Shown here: positions 34,288-45,446 of the stretch, piece after piece | Numbering within the stretch: the stretch's first letter is position 1 | Layout of the letters: every line of letters starts with the position of its first letter | NCBI GenBank assembly: GCA_008638375.1 | Contig: CM018051.1 | Coordinates: forward strand, 6,427,835 to 6,491,834 | From: Nyssa sinensis | Lineage: Eukaryota > Streptophyta > Magnoliopsida > Cornales > Nyssaceae | Reading direction: 5' to 3' | DNA length: 64,000 nucleotides | Notes under the pieces: generated by a model | What the model was told of the DNA's origin: nothing | Seen by the model: only the letters and a program-made list of their open reading frames with translations | The model's database searches: none | Made by a program: the position numbers and the translations under genes

Positions 34288-36626
34288 GCAATAGCGTGGC
34301 ACTCCCGGGAGGTTGGTTGACACCCTCTAACAGAGTGAACGCTCTGGTTGTGGACGTACTTCAGACACTGATGGAGGGTCGAAGTGACTGCCCCTATCTG
34401 ATGCAACCAGGGTCTCCCGATTATGACGTTGTAGGGAGACTTCATGTTTAACACCATGTACTCCGAGATGGTGGTCTTCTGCCCTTCACCCTCTCCTACA
34501 GTGGTAGGAAGGTCGACTCTCCCCAATGGGGTGCTGAGGTTGCCGTCAAAAGCTGCCATCACGGCATTGGTGGGCTTGACGTTGTCATGGTCTATCCCCA
34601 TCTGTTTGAGCGGTTCATAGAACAATATGTTGACGGAGCTGCCAGTATCGACCAGGACTCTCTTGGTCTCGAAGTTAGCGATTCTGAGGGTGATAACAAG
34701 GGCATCACTGTGAGGGCAGTGTACCCCTGCTAGATCTTGCTCGGTGAATTGGATCTCCGGTGCTGGCTTGAGCCTCTTTTCGACGTTGGAGATCTGTAAT
34801 ACGTTCAGGGCGGCTCTGGCTTCCCGAGCGTATCTTTTTCTTGCCCTGTTGGACATTCCTGTGACAGGGGAGTCAGCATGGAGGACGTAGATGACGTGGT
34901 TGTTCTGCCTCTGAGGCTCGTTTCGTCCCTCCCTCTGCTCCTGCCTCTGTTCGGGCCTCTGGTCTGGCCGCTGTTGAGGCTTGCCTTCTTGGGGGTTCTG
35001 CCTTCCGTCCTACTTGACGAACTCCCGAAGACGCCCCTTCTTTATGAGCTGCTCTATCTCATATCGGAGGGTCCTGCATGTGTTAGTTGTATGTCCATGA
35101 TCTTTATGGAAATTACAATACTTACTTTGGTCCCGCAGATTAGGATCTCCTTTGATTGGTTCCGGCCACCTCAGGTTCTCCCGATCTCGGATCTGCCGGA
35201 GTACCTGGTTCAGTGTGGTGTTTAGAGGATTGAAGTTGGTGAACTCCCTCGGTCCGGAGTTGTACACAGCTCTGGGTGCTGTTCTCTTCTCTGGGATCCT
35301 GGCCCTCTTTTTGTTGGAGTCTCTTCTGTAATCCTCCTTCTTGTGGTCCTCCCGCTTTGGATTGTCCCTCTGGGTCTGATCTCTGCCCTTCTGGGACGTG
35401 CAGTTGGCTTCTTCCAGGTTGATGTATTTTCTGGCCCGATCCATCAATGCCGCCATATCGGTTGGAGGGCTTTTCGTCAAGGAGTCTCTGAACCCACCTT
35501 GGGCAAGCCCAGCAGTTAGGGCTGCTACAAGGAACTTTGGGCTGCAGTCAGTGATCTCAGTGAGTTCGGTATTGAAGCACGCAATGTAGGCGTGGAGGGA
35601 TTCCTCCCTGGTCTGCTTGACGTTCAGCAGGAATTCTGGCCCCCTTCTGAGCCTCTTGCTGGTCATAAACCTATCCAAGAACTGTCTACCGAGCTCATAG
35701 GAGCTGGTAACTGAGTTCAGAGGGAGGTTGTGGAACCAATTCAGAGCAGTTCCCTTCAAGTTGGTGATGAACGTTCGGCACATGAAAGCATCAGAGGCTT
35801 CGTGAAGGGCCATCGTATGCTGGTAATGAGAGAGATGATCTCCTGGATCTCCAGATCCATCGTACAGGGTGAACTTGGGCACCATGAACTTTTTGGGCCT
35901 CTCTTCTGACATGATGGCGTGAGTGAATGGGGTGGCTAGCCTTCTGAGCAGCCTGGCCAGTTCGTCTTGCTCTGGAGGGTTCTGAGGTCCTCTCAAGGTA
36001 ATTGTCCGGTCCATCGACTCGGCAATTTCCTCTACCCTCCGCGGGTCTCTGAGTCTGACATCTTGTGAACCCTGTCTGACAGCCTCGGCTTCAGGGCAGT
36101 AGGGTTGATTACGCCCTTCGGACGGAGGAGGATTCCAAACTGGAGGGATTGATGCTGCATGATGAGGCTCCTGCGATGCCGGGTGTGCTCCCGAGGCCCT
36201 TGGAGTTGGGGCTCGAGTAGTGCTCCGGTAATGGACGTCGGGGACGAAGGCGGATGTTCCCCAGCCAGGGACTGTTGATGGCTGCGGATCTCGGCCAGCG
36301 CGAGCAACGCCTGAGGGGTGCCCAGGCTGGTTAGTTGGAGCCTGCGCATGAAGTTTTTCGTTCTCTGTGGCAACAGGAGGTTGCGTTCCCGCAACGAAGT
36401 TGACCGGAGGGCTAGGAGAACCCGCCGCTTGGTTTTGCGTGAGTGTTGCCAGTGTTCTAGTGATGGCAAGCAACTGTTCCTGCACCAGTTCATTGTGTCA
36501 TTTTATTGCTTCGATCTCTTGTCACGTAGGATTGGCCGCTGGTCCTTTTGTGCGAGGAGCAGGCGGCTGACGTTGAGCGTTTTGCGAATTCTGAGTATTC
36601 TGTCGTGGTCGGAGATTTGGTGCCAT
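34288..36626 (-). pseudogene. G1 gag-protease (three nonsense codons)
   Basis: The start is ATG at 36624-36626 (MAPNLRPRQ), 58 bases from the PBS. The frame runs to the inserted solo LTR and, beyond it, to the TAG at 30625. Stops in frame are TGA at 36522 and 36498 and TAG at 35010. The Gag domain includes FTLYDGSGDPGDHLSHYQHTMAL, split here as YDGSGDP and GTALNWFHNLP. A zinc-knuckle-like motif, CNFHKDHGHTTNTC, lies near the end. Protease has VLVDTGSSVNILF and IIGRPWL. The protein forms the particle and matures the polyprotein. The TAG at 35010 is a Gln codon in G2. Confidence 0.9.
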
Positions 36627-36683
36627 GGTTTTCCGGTGAGGAAAGAGTTGAGTTTATGAATAGAGCACTTGGAGATTAGTCGT

Positions 36684-36700
36684 TCCCACAGACGGCGCCA
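36684..36700 (-). promoter_or_regulatory. Primer-binding site of G1
   Basis: TGGCGCCGTCTGTGGGA lies three bases inside the 5' LTR on the minus strand. The TGGCGCCGT start is usual for Tat elements. I cannot assign the tRNA with certainty. G2 has TGGTACCGTCTGTGGGA. Confidence 0.8.
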
Positions 36701-36703
36701 AAC

Positions 36704-37280
36704 TGATGCTGTACTTTTCGGCTCGCAATAAGTATGGACTCCGTGACCTGTAGAACACTCAGAAAGATAATCAGAGGACCACCAGATTGGCTTCGGTGGT
36801 AGCCGCTCCGATGCTTAAGTAAGTAAAAGAATTGAAAGACTGTATTGAAAGCCAAAGAATGAGCACAAGAAATAAGGCGTACCTTTAGGGTTTAATTTAT
36901 AAGCCGTGGCTTTCCTAAGTTGATTAGGATTCGACGCCATGAATATAGAGATTTGATCATCGGAGATTGCAGTTACCTTGTGGAGCATTGCATAGAGATA
37001 GCCATAGAAGGTAGTTCCCTTGTTGAAGACTGCTTCCTTATTCCCTGCTCGGCACCCGCTAAGGCGGTGACGAGTTCTGGAATGTTGGTCTGGGCCCTGT
37101 GATCAATTCTGGATATATATGTTCTGAAGGTGTATGTTCGGTCTCTTCCAACCTGATGTAATGATCTGTATGCTTGAGCTTTTAGTCATTGGCTGAGTGA
37201 GAATCATGTTGGCCGAGCATGAGTCGGATTATGGTCATACGTGTCAAGTGTTGATTGGCCTGTTCTTTTATGGCATATCA
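36704..37280 (-). repeat. 5' LTR of G1
   Basis: It is 577 bp and differs from 22263-22839 at 17 sites, all transitions. The ACTGA target repeat follows at 37281-37285. Confidence 0.95.
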
Positions 37281-37285
37281 ACTGA

Positions 37286-37939
37286 TAAAGATATTAAAGA
37301 TAAAGTTTAAATATTTTAAATTCAAATTTTATATGTCTCCATTGTTGATAATTAAAACCTAAAAAATGAGTTTGATTCTCATAAAGATTGAAACTTAGTT
37401 TTGTAAACATAAATTAGTCTAAGATTAAAATATCCTTAACTAAAAAAAATTTCATGTGGTTCTCTGTTGGATATAAATTGACCCATATATCCTTAAACGA
37501 TTCATTAAAAAAAAAACACGTTAACTAGGTGGTGCATCCAAATAAATAATAATAAAAATAAAATTTCGGTTTATACAGAAATTCTAGATTTTTTAAATAA
37601 TCGGGAGACTAAATTCTCTTCTCTGGTCATAAGTAGTTCCACTTGTAGCTTATCGGATGTTATTAACCAATCACTACACGACGCGTATTGAAAAATACGT
37701 GTTAGCACCCAATCACAACAAAGTTTGTGACACGTTTGCATAATCAATCTTCGGCTGTACAGCGTGTATATATGTAACCTAAGAGGTAGTTTTTGAAACA
37801 GAGGTGGTGAATTGAGAAAGCAGGGGCCGTGAGAGAGAAGCATTCAAATTTGAAGATTAAAACAAAAACTGAAAATGTCTATTCATTCCAGAATAAAGAT
37901 ACATTTGAAAATGATGAGTTAAAGAATATTATTTATTAA
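37286..37939. other. Gene-free stretch between G1 and solo LTR L2
   Basis: This is AT-rich continuation of the original target site (it starts with the last base of the L1 duplication). I see no gene here. Confidence 0.45.
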
Positions 37940-38480
37940 TGATGAGCCATAAAGTGACAAACCTTTTCAAATATGATACATGTATAAAATATTTGCGTAT
38001 ACAAACCAAGAAAAGCTTTTTTATCTAAAACAAATAGGGAGCACCTCAAGTACTAGCGCCTCCCTCCAGCGCTAGTGCCTCCAAAGCTAGCACCTCAAGC
38101 ATTGGTACCTCCAAAACTAGTTGCTCCAGGCCTCCAGAGCTGGAGCCTCTAGAGCTGATGGGGTACTGAACTAGTCACCGTCTTTTATAGACTTCCGACT
38201 TCAGACTTCAGAATAAAGAAACAAAGTTCAATATAGCAACTGCTATTCATGAATATCTTCAAATCCATATTTTTACGACTCTGAATTCTAATCAACTTAG
38301 GAAATTCGCAGCCTATAAATAAAGCCCTAAGGTGTGCTTTTAATTCACAATCACTCTTTTTTACAAATATGTGTTATATTCTGTATTCTTTTGACTGACT
38401 TGATCGTCGGAGGGTCCTCCTTTTCTTTTTTGCAGGTCCCTCTTCCCGAATCGCAAGCACGACAGTTTTTTGCAACAACA
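37940..38480 (+). mobile_element. Solo LTR L2 (Tat-type), 541 bp
   Basis: It starts TGATGAGCC and ends GCAACAACA. The flanks are ATTAA (37935-37939) and ATTGA (38481-38485), a target duplication with one change. The 3' part matches L1 ('ctgacttgatcgtcggagggtcctcctt'). The interior has degenerate 'gcctccagagctggagcc' repeats. There is no internal region. Confidence 0.75.
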
Positions 38481-39012
38481 ATTGACATGTGATTTATTAT
38501 TTATTTAAATAAAATATTAGAGATTTAAAAAATGAATAGTAATTTAAAGATTTATTGTTAGAATGAAAATATAAGATTCATCATCTTCAAATTTGAAAAA
38601 GGTACTAAAATAAAGATGAAAATAAAGGAAGTAGATTGAAACTGCCCTATGTTATATATATAATATTCTTATTGGCTTTCTTTTTCTTTATTAAATTCAT
38701 TACTAAATATGATGTGCAATTTGATAAAAGTGTAGTTTGAAAATGTGTGATTTGAAAAATACAGCTCCAGTTAAGTTGTAAGTGTTTAGATAAATATATT
38801 TAAAATTGGCTTAAATATTATATATTAGTATTTGGATGATCGGTTAAAAGTGAAATGAGAGTTTAAAAAAAGTTTTTCACTGACATTTTTTCAAAACGGG
38901 TATTTAGACTTAAAAATGTTCAAATGAACATTTTAAAAACGTCAAAAAAAATATTCAAATATTAAAAAAAAATCGAATTAACCCTCAAAACATCCATTTT
39001 AAAAATGTAAAA
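38481..39012. other. AT-rich gene-free stretch between L2 and G2
   Basis: I see no ORF or terminal repeat here. An imperfect repeat of 'tttaaaaa(c/t)gt' occurs near 38930-39010. Confidence 0.45.
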
Positions 39013-39566
39013 TGATGCTGCACTTTCTGATCAGCGAGGGCTCCTTTCTTCTTCGCCTGCCAAACACTCAAAGAAAGATATCAGAGGGCCATCGGGTTGG
39101 CTCTGGCGGTAGCCGCTCCGATGATAAAGTCAATAAACTGAATTGAAATACTAAAATTGAAAGTAATTAAATGACTGTAATTGAAAAAGCGCAGCTTATG
39201 GTTCAATTTATAGGTTGCGGCTTCCTAAGTTGATTAGGATTTGGAGTCGTAAAAGTAGGGATTTGATCATTAGAGAATTGCAGTTTTCATGTTGAACACT
39301 ACGCTTTGTGCATGGCAGTTTCCTTATCGAATATTGTTTCCTTATCCTTAACTCGGTAGGGTGCTTAAGGCAGCAATGAGCTTGGAACCTTCTTGTGTGT
39401 GTTTGTTGTGCCTTTTGAGGTTGAGGTGAGTCTGAGGGTTGCATGGGCTTCCGATCAAGAAGCTTTGAGAACCATATGTTTAAACCTACTCTGGATAGAT
39501 GAGTTTCGATAGTTCTGAAGGTATACGTGTCATGTGGAGACTAGTTTGTCACTTTATGGCGTATCA
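39013..39566 (-). repeat. 3' LTR of G2
   Basis: It starts TGATGCTGC and ends CGTATCA in plus orientation. It is followed by the 11-G polypurine tract of the minus strand at 39577-39587. Confidence 0.9.
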
Positions 39567-39779
39567 GCTACTCCCTCCCCCCCCCCCGAGCCTTAGTTTA
39601 GCAACACACGTAACTAAGGTTGTGGGATTCCGAAAAGTCACGCGTCTTGTCTTTCCACTTACCAAGACGATAGTTGATGTGACATTTATTATGCAGGCCG
39701 TTGTTTGGGCTTTCGAGGCCATCATTGCCCTCAATTGCCACAACGGTTTGGTTTGGTGGGCCCCTAACTTCTGCAAGCC

Positions 39780-39788
39780 TATATAAAA
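39780..39788 (+). promoter_or_regulatory. TATA box of the G2 antisense gene
   Basis: TATATAAAA lies 232 bases before the ATG at 40020, within a block shared with both antisense promoters of G1. Confidence 0.65.
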
Positions 39789-40019
39789 AGGGGAAGGGAT
39801 ACATGTACGCCATTGCCTTCATCATTTTCCTCACTTCACATAAATTGCCACCGTCGAGTCAGAGCAACCAAAGAACTTTGGAAAGATCTTCGTCGTTCGA
39901 AGCTCCCATCTCTAGTCGTCCCCAGGTTCTGTTTGCTTCCTTTCTATTTTTTTTCTTTTTATTTCCTCTTTTTCTTTGATTCCTCTTCTTCCCCTCTGTC
40001 ATCATTTTTTTTATTTGCA

Positions 40020-40848
40020 ATGTCAGCCCCAGACGCAATGTCAAGCATTGGCCATGGCATAGGAAGCTCTTCGGAGTCGACTGTGCCATACCAAATTCAC
40101 GTAATAGACCGTAGTCCCTCCGGTGGTGTCAAAAATTGGTCAGTAGGGTCTCCTTCTAATCTTGGAGTTTGTATTGTTGATGCCTTTCTTGAGCTTAGGA
40201 ACAGAGTAAGGGAGGCCTCTGGCAGGCCCTCCCAAAAAGAGGAAGGAAAAAGCGTCGTTACTTAGGGTATGCTAGATGACCTGAGGGATGCTTTTGACTT
40301 CCCCTCAAATGTGACTTGCAGAGCCCACTAGCTCTTTAGATCGCCTTTCTGACATCCGTTCAAGGGAAATCTATGTCTATCACGCATGGTTAGAGATGGG
40401 ATTTAGACTCCCCCTTCTTCTGTTAGTTAGACAATTCTTCAAATGGTTCAACATCTGCCCTACCGATCTCAACCTCAATAGTTGGAGGCAACTGTTAGGG
40501 TTTATAGTGTTAGGACATCTGACTGGCGTCGAGGTAGACCTTGACTTGATCCGTAGCAACATGGATTTGAAGTATATTGTAACACCCTGACCCGAGCTAG
40601 GAGATACCGACCCGAGTTGGATCGGGCCATGACATGTGACCCTAAGCTGTAAGTCGAATTATGACGTGAATAAGTTCCAAAGTTAAATTGAAATATTAGA
40701 GTGCCTGAAATGTTAGAATAATAATCGTAGGCCATGAATAAAATTAAATGGGCAAGCAATATTAAATTGCCCAATAAAAATTCGTAAATCGAAAATGGCC
40801 GAAGCGATTCGACCTTGGAACCGATATGAGAAAAATAAATAACATAGC

Positions 40849-40913
<65 letters not shown>

Positions 40914-42408
40914 AAAAGATATATATATATATATATGGATATTTTGATACGAATATATGTATATATATACCAATAGGTATGTATAATTGTGTGCTGTGTA
41001 TGGATCATAAGCCATGTGCAGCGGCGCATGGTTTGAGAGAAATAAGTAGGTTGCATACAAAATGTAACCAGGTGGCAATCTCAAGTGTGCTGGTGACGGT
41101 GCAAAGAGATAAATGAATATATATATATATATATATATAAACTAGTGTTGTAGCGTGGCAGCCAAAGGAAACAGTGAAGCAGCAGAAAAATATTTATATA
41201 TATGAGTGTTTGTGGCGATGGAACAGAGAATTAGATTCGCAATAGGCTTATCAGTGTATATATTTATATATGTGTGCGTTGGGGCGGTGCAACAGGAGAA
41301 GAATTAGAGAACAATATGAGAGAAAAATCAGAGCAGCAAGAGCTGCTGTTGAAGGAACTGATGTGATTCCTGTGATAGATCGGGGCAGTGGAGATGGCGC
41401 TGAGTTAGAAGAGTGATTTAGTTGCTGTGAAATTAAATCAGTGGACATAGAGGTGCAGCAGGGAAATTTATGTGCATGTGTGTGTTATGAAGCGGCAGAC
41501 GCATCAGCCGCAGAAGCCAGTGGTGCCGTGAGGTTTAGTTGGATGTTATTGGAGCTGCTGACTTGCAAAATCTGATGCAGCAGATCTGGGAAAATTGAGA
41601 GAAACAGTAACAGCAAGTTTACTAGTATATATCTCTATATGCATGAGCATGGGGACGAAGCCAAAAGAAATAACGGGGCAAGTGGAACTGCTGTTGTAGC
41701 AGCAATCGGAGCTGCTATTACAGCACCTGCCGCAGCAGTTATAGAAGCGGCAGATGGTCGATTGCCCTGTTTTTGATAGTTTCTGTTAGGGGCTTAGTGG
41801 GTGATGCCGTGGAGGAAGCCTGCCTCCAACCCAGATAGTCTTCCCAATGCCATAGGAGGAACGTCAAAGGGGAAAGAGAAGGACGTCTGACTTTCTAAAT
41901 TCTATTAAAATATAAGTAAAATCCGATCTCTATACGTGGCAAAGACCTAACTGTGTTATGCATGTGTTGCTTGTTATTGTTGTATTGTGTTATGCCATCA
42001 GATGTTATTAAATTACATTGATGCTTGTTCTAGTTCGTAAAGATTATTGAATCAAATGCTATGTTGGGCATGTGATTATTATACTATTGGATTATGATGC
42101 TTAAATATTGCATCGTCATAAGTTATACTCTGGACAAGAGTTTTGATCATTTCATACATCAGTAACTAACTACAAACTGTTATTGTGATGAAAAGTGGGT
42201 CGAGTCTACATGAGCAAATCAGACGGTAGTTTCTATTTGCAAAAGGGTATGGCTGGATCCTACTAAAGGGTGTAGGCTAGGTATACATGAGCATGGCAGA
42301 TAGAGAGATCTGGGTGCAATAAGGTATGCTGAGTCCTACGGTAGACTGGGTATACATGAGCAAGTCAGGTGGGGAAACCTGTTTGCAAAAAGGTATGCTG
42401 AGTTCTAC

Positions 42409-42444
<36 letters not shown>

Positions 42445-44391
42445 TCACGAAAATCATTCTATATATCATTGTATTCATTGGATAATTATAGTCATTTCCA
42501 TTATTGTGTGACGTGACTTATTGTTGTTGACATTTTATCATCCTGTTGGGTTATCATGTTGCTATAATCTATGTATCTTGATTTAGACCCTTTCATGTTG
42601 ACCTGTTCTTGATAGAGTAAAGGACTACTTACTGAGTTTTCATAACTCATCAGATATTACACAACATTTTACAGGTAACGATGCCCTACCTTGAGTAGGG
42701 GTTGAATCTCCGAATAGGCGTAGGGTGGTTGCAGATGTTGTACTGCAGGGATATTTTTTATAGTAAAGTATAGTGCTTGTCCTATGTTCTCCCATCACTC
42801 CACGTCCTGGGGATAATTGTATTTTAGAATTTTGGGTCTGTAAAATTAAAGAACTCTAGTATTATCAACGTAAAATTTTATAAAGTCTTCCGCTGTGTAT
42901 TTAATTATTGATCATATGTTGATAACTTACATATAAATGTCAAGTTAAAATGAAAAGGAAAAAAATATGGTTCAGCCATCGGGTCGGATCAGTGTCGCGA
43001 TGCCAATTCCGCACAGGGTGGGTTTTAGGTCGTGACATATATGAGGTTGGAGGGCCTTTTTTATATGTCATTTGACAAGGGGTTCAAACCCCTCTCCTCA
43101 GTACCCACTTCCAATAAGACTTGGAAGAAGTGGTACTTTTTTGTGGGAGGAGGATGGGAGATGGAAGACTTTCAGGATCAGATCTCGACATTTTCCTGGA
43201 GTACCGAGTTTAAGGGTGAGACCCCTTTCTTTTATTGCAACTCTGCCTTTGTTTTTATTTTCACTTCACTATTTTTCTAACCTTTGTGTTCTGTGATTTT
43301 CGTGCAGTCAAGAGTACTTGAAAGAGGTCAATTTTTACTTCAGACCTTAAGGACAGATACTGTCAGCTTCTTCAATCTAGTAATAGAGCGCACACCGCCA
43401 TCCTTACGCCCGAAAATCTGATGGCCGCCGAGCTAACCAAGAGCCAAACAGGAAACCTGAAAAAGTCCCTGCTAACCAAGTGGGCTCTAAGGAAGAAAAA
43501 GGTGAGGGAAACCTCCTCCCCTGTTGATCCTCTTCTTCAAGTGAAGAGGAGGAGGCTTTTCTCCAACTCCCCAAACCGAACTCCGGCTGTAAGGGGAGTT
43601 GTTATTGCTGAGCTTGCCCCCCCGGCCCCCAAAGTCCCGAGCAAGCCAAAAGGGAATGGGAAGGCAGTTACTAGTGCTTCCCCAGCGCCTGATAGCTACC
43701 TGGTCGCGAAGCAAGCGTTTGACGAGTTTTGGGCTGCTAGCCTCCAAAAATACAAGGGGCAGAAGGTGGAAAAGACCATCACAGAGCTGATGTCTCTCCA
43801 GCTGAAGGTAACTCCCGCACTCTCTTCATTTTCTTCTTTTTGCTTTTTGTTACCTTATCTGTTCTGACTTGCCTGTTTCATGTTTTGCAGACCATGCATG
43901 GCCTTGCTGCCTTCATAGATTCTGCAGTTGACCCGAAGGTGATTGACAACCTTCAGTCCGAGCTGGATAAGACCAGGCTTCAGTTGGGGACGACCCAGTC
44001 CAATGCTTCTACTGTAGAGGAGAAGCTGAAGAAAACGGTGAACTCCTTTTCAATTATGGAGTCTGGGAGGGATTCCCTAGCTCGAAAATTAGAAGACCTT
44101 TAGAAGAGGTTTGATGACTTCCAAGCTAGCTCTATTCAGAAGACCAAGAATGCCGTTGAATCTGCTAAGACCCAGACTGAAGCAAAGATGAAGGCTGAGG
44201 TTGAAGAGATGGGTATAGAGCTTATACAGCAAGGCTATAAGACCTTTAGAGCCAAGCTCCTTGTGAAGTACCCTGACCTCGATCTGACCAAGATCGATGA
44301 TGTTGAGGTTCCTCTAGTTGAGGCCGGGGCTCAGAACGAGGGTGATGAAGGAGAAACGCCTGCCCCAGCCGACTCTAAAGTAGTAGCTTAG
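40020..44391 (+). pseudogene. Antisense extra gene of G2, broken and interrupted
   Basis: The exon layout matches G1: 40020-43215 (interrupted by the solo LTR at 40578-43037), 43308-43807 and 43891-44391, with GT-AG introns. Recognisable parts are LNLNSWRQLLGF, the SNKTWKKWYFFVGGGWE segment, a KRRRLFSNSP patch, and a C-terminal coiled coil ending in an acidic tail. Lesions include TAG at 40264 (Gln in G1), a frameshift near 40330-40370, TGA early in exon 2 (Trp in G1) and TAG at 44101 (Gln in G1). The solo LTR splits a codon pair between MDLK and the following Met. Confidence 0.8.
40578..43037 (-). mobile_element. Type-B solo LTR inside G2, 2460 bp
   Basis: In plus orientation it starts TGTAACACCCTG and ends GGTCGTGACA. 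The flanks are TATAT (40573-40577 and 43038-43042). The complement starts TGTCACGACCTAAAACCCACC, related to the type-A LTR in G1 and closely similar to 59586-60790. It has no coding region. It carries an (ATA)n tract at about 40850-40906, TA microsatellites, and three roughly 80-bp repeats with hairpins at 42190-42410. Confidence 0.85.
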
Positions 44392-44929
44392 GATTCTTTC
44401 TCTTGTATTGTGCTTTTTTTTTATTGTTTTCTGAACCAATGTACCTTCAATTATTAATTAATGAAAGTCGAATTTTCCTGAACTTGCGTGTTTTCTTATA
44501 CTTCAAAGCACTTTTGTGAATTGTCTCTTCAGAGTAGCTACACTTGTAATCTGTAAACTATTATGGATGTTAAAAACATACTAAATAGACTTCAGCATTG
44601 TTCCCACCCATCTCTGCTTTATAGCATAAGCTTGGGCTCCAGCCCTTTAAACTTGTGATCACATTAAGCAAGGATGTTCAGGAATCACATATACTCCAGA
44701 CCCTCCCTTCAACTGAATATGATCTGAAAGCTATCTTTCGACCAGAGAAACTTGTAAACAATCACGGTAACAAATCTTTTGTAACCAGAATTGGCAATAA
44801 TCTGACATATTTGGAACTTCTGTCATTAGAACTGATAATAAATGAGCAGGGCTAAACCCAGCAACAAACGTTCATTCTTCAGACTTATAATTATTGTAAC
44901 AGCTGTAGAGAATTGTAGAGGCCTATTTA

Positions 44930-45418
44930 TCGAGTTGGTTTAGACCTACAACTCTTGCACCAGCTACAAGGTTTTGAGGAGTCTATTCATTGAGATGGAC
45001 CAGACCTAAGGTCTATACATCAAATGGACCAAGAATGAAGCGCTTGTAATGGATACAAGGCTTCAAGAGTCGTTGAGATGGACCAGACCTAGGGGTCTGT
45101 GCAATAATTGGACCAAGCCTGAAGCACTTGTAATGGATACAACGCTTCAGAAATCAATGAGATAGACCAGACCTAGGGGTCTATGCATTAATTGGACCAA
45201 GCCAAAAGCACTTGTAATGGATACAAAGCTATAGGGGTCAATGAGATAGACCAGATCTGGGGATCTGTGCATTAATTGGACCAAGCCTGAAGCACTTGTA
45301 ATGGATACAAAGCTTCAGGAGTCAATGAGATGGACTAGACCTGGGGGTCTGTGCATTAATTGGACCAAACCTGAAGCACTTGTAATGGATACAAGGCTTT
45401 AGGAGTCAATGAGATGGG
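44930..45418. repeat. G2 tandem array: 84-bp hairpin units
   Basis: About five to six units of 84 bp lie at the same position as the array in G1. One hairpin is CAGACC-tggg-GGTCTG, and one unit has CAGATC-tggg-GATCTG, a paired change. The other hairpin is GAAGC-a-CTTGT-aatggat-ACAAG-GCTTC. Half-units start 'tggacca' as in G1, so the arrays share an origin although the unit sequences differ. Confidence 0.9.
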
Positions 45419-45446
45419 AACACTGTTTGAAAAAAGAAAATCTTTA

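Larger units (their letters stand above)
22263..37280 (-). mobile_element. Ty3/gypsy retrotransposon G1, Tat lineage, complete length
   Basis: Two 577-bp LTRs (TGATATGCC...AGCATCA on the minus strand) are flanked by ACTGA (22258-22262 and 37281-37285). The order on the minus strand is 5' LTR, PBS, gag-protease, RT, RNase H, second RNase H, integrase, tandem repeats, two plus-strand units, poly-G tract and 3' LTR. Dual RNase H and an antisense extra gene place it in the Tat lineage, Retand-like. A 3.63-kb solo LTR (30655-34287) interrupts it. Without that, the element is about 11.4 kb. The LTRs differ at 17 positions (2.9%), all transitions. All gag-pol frames are in register and damaged only by nonsense codons. 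Confidence 0.95.

Noticed and set aside
34878..35225. 115-codon plus-strand ORF rich in Leu and Pro
   Set aside because: It is the complement of the gag C-terminal region of G1.
40713..41084. ORF with long Ile, Leu or Tyr runs on the minus strand
   Set aside because: It arises from the ATA and TA microsatellites in the solo LTR.
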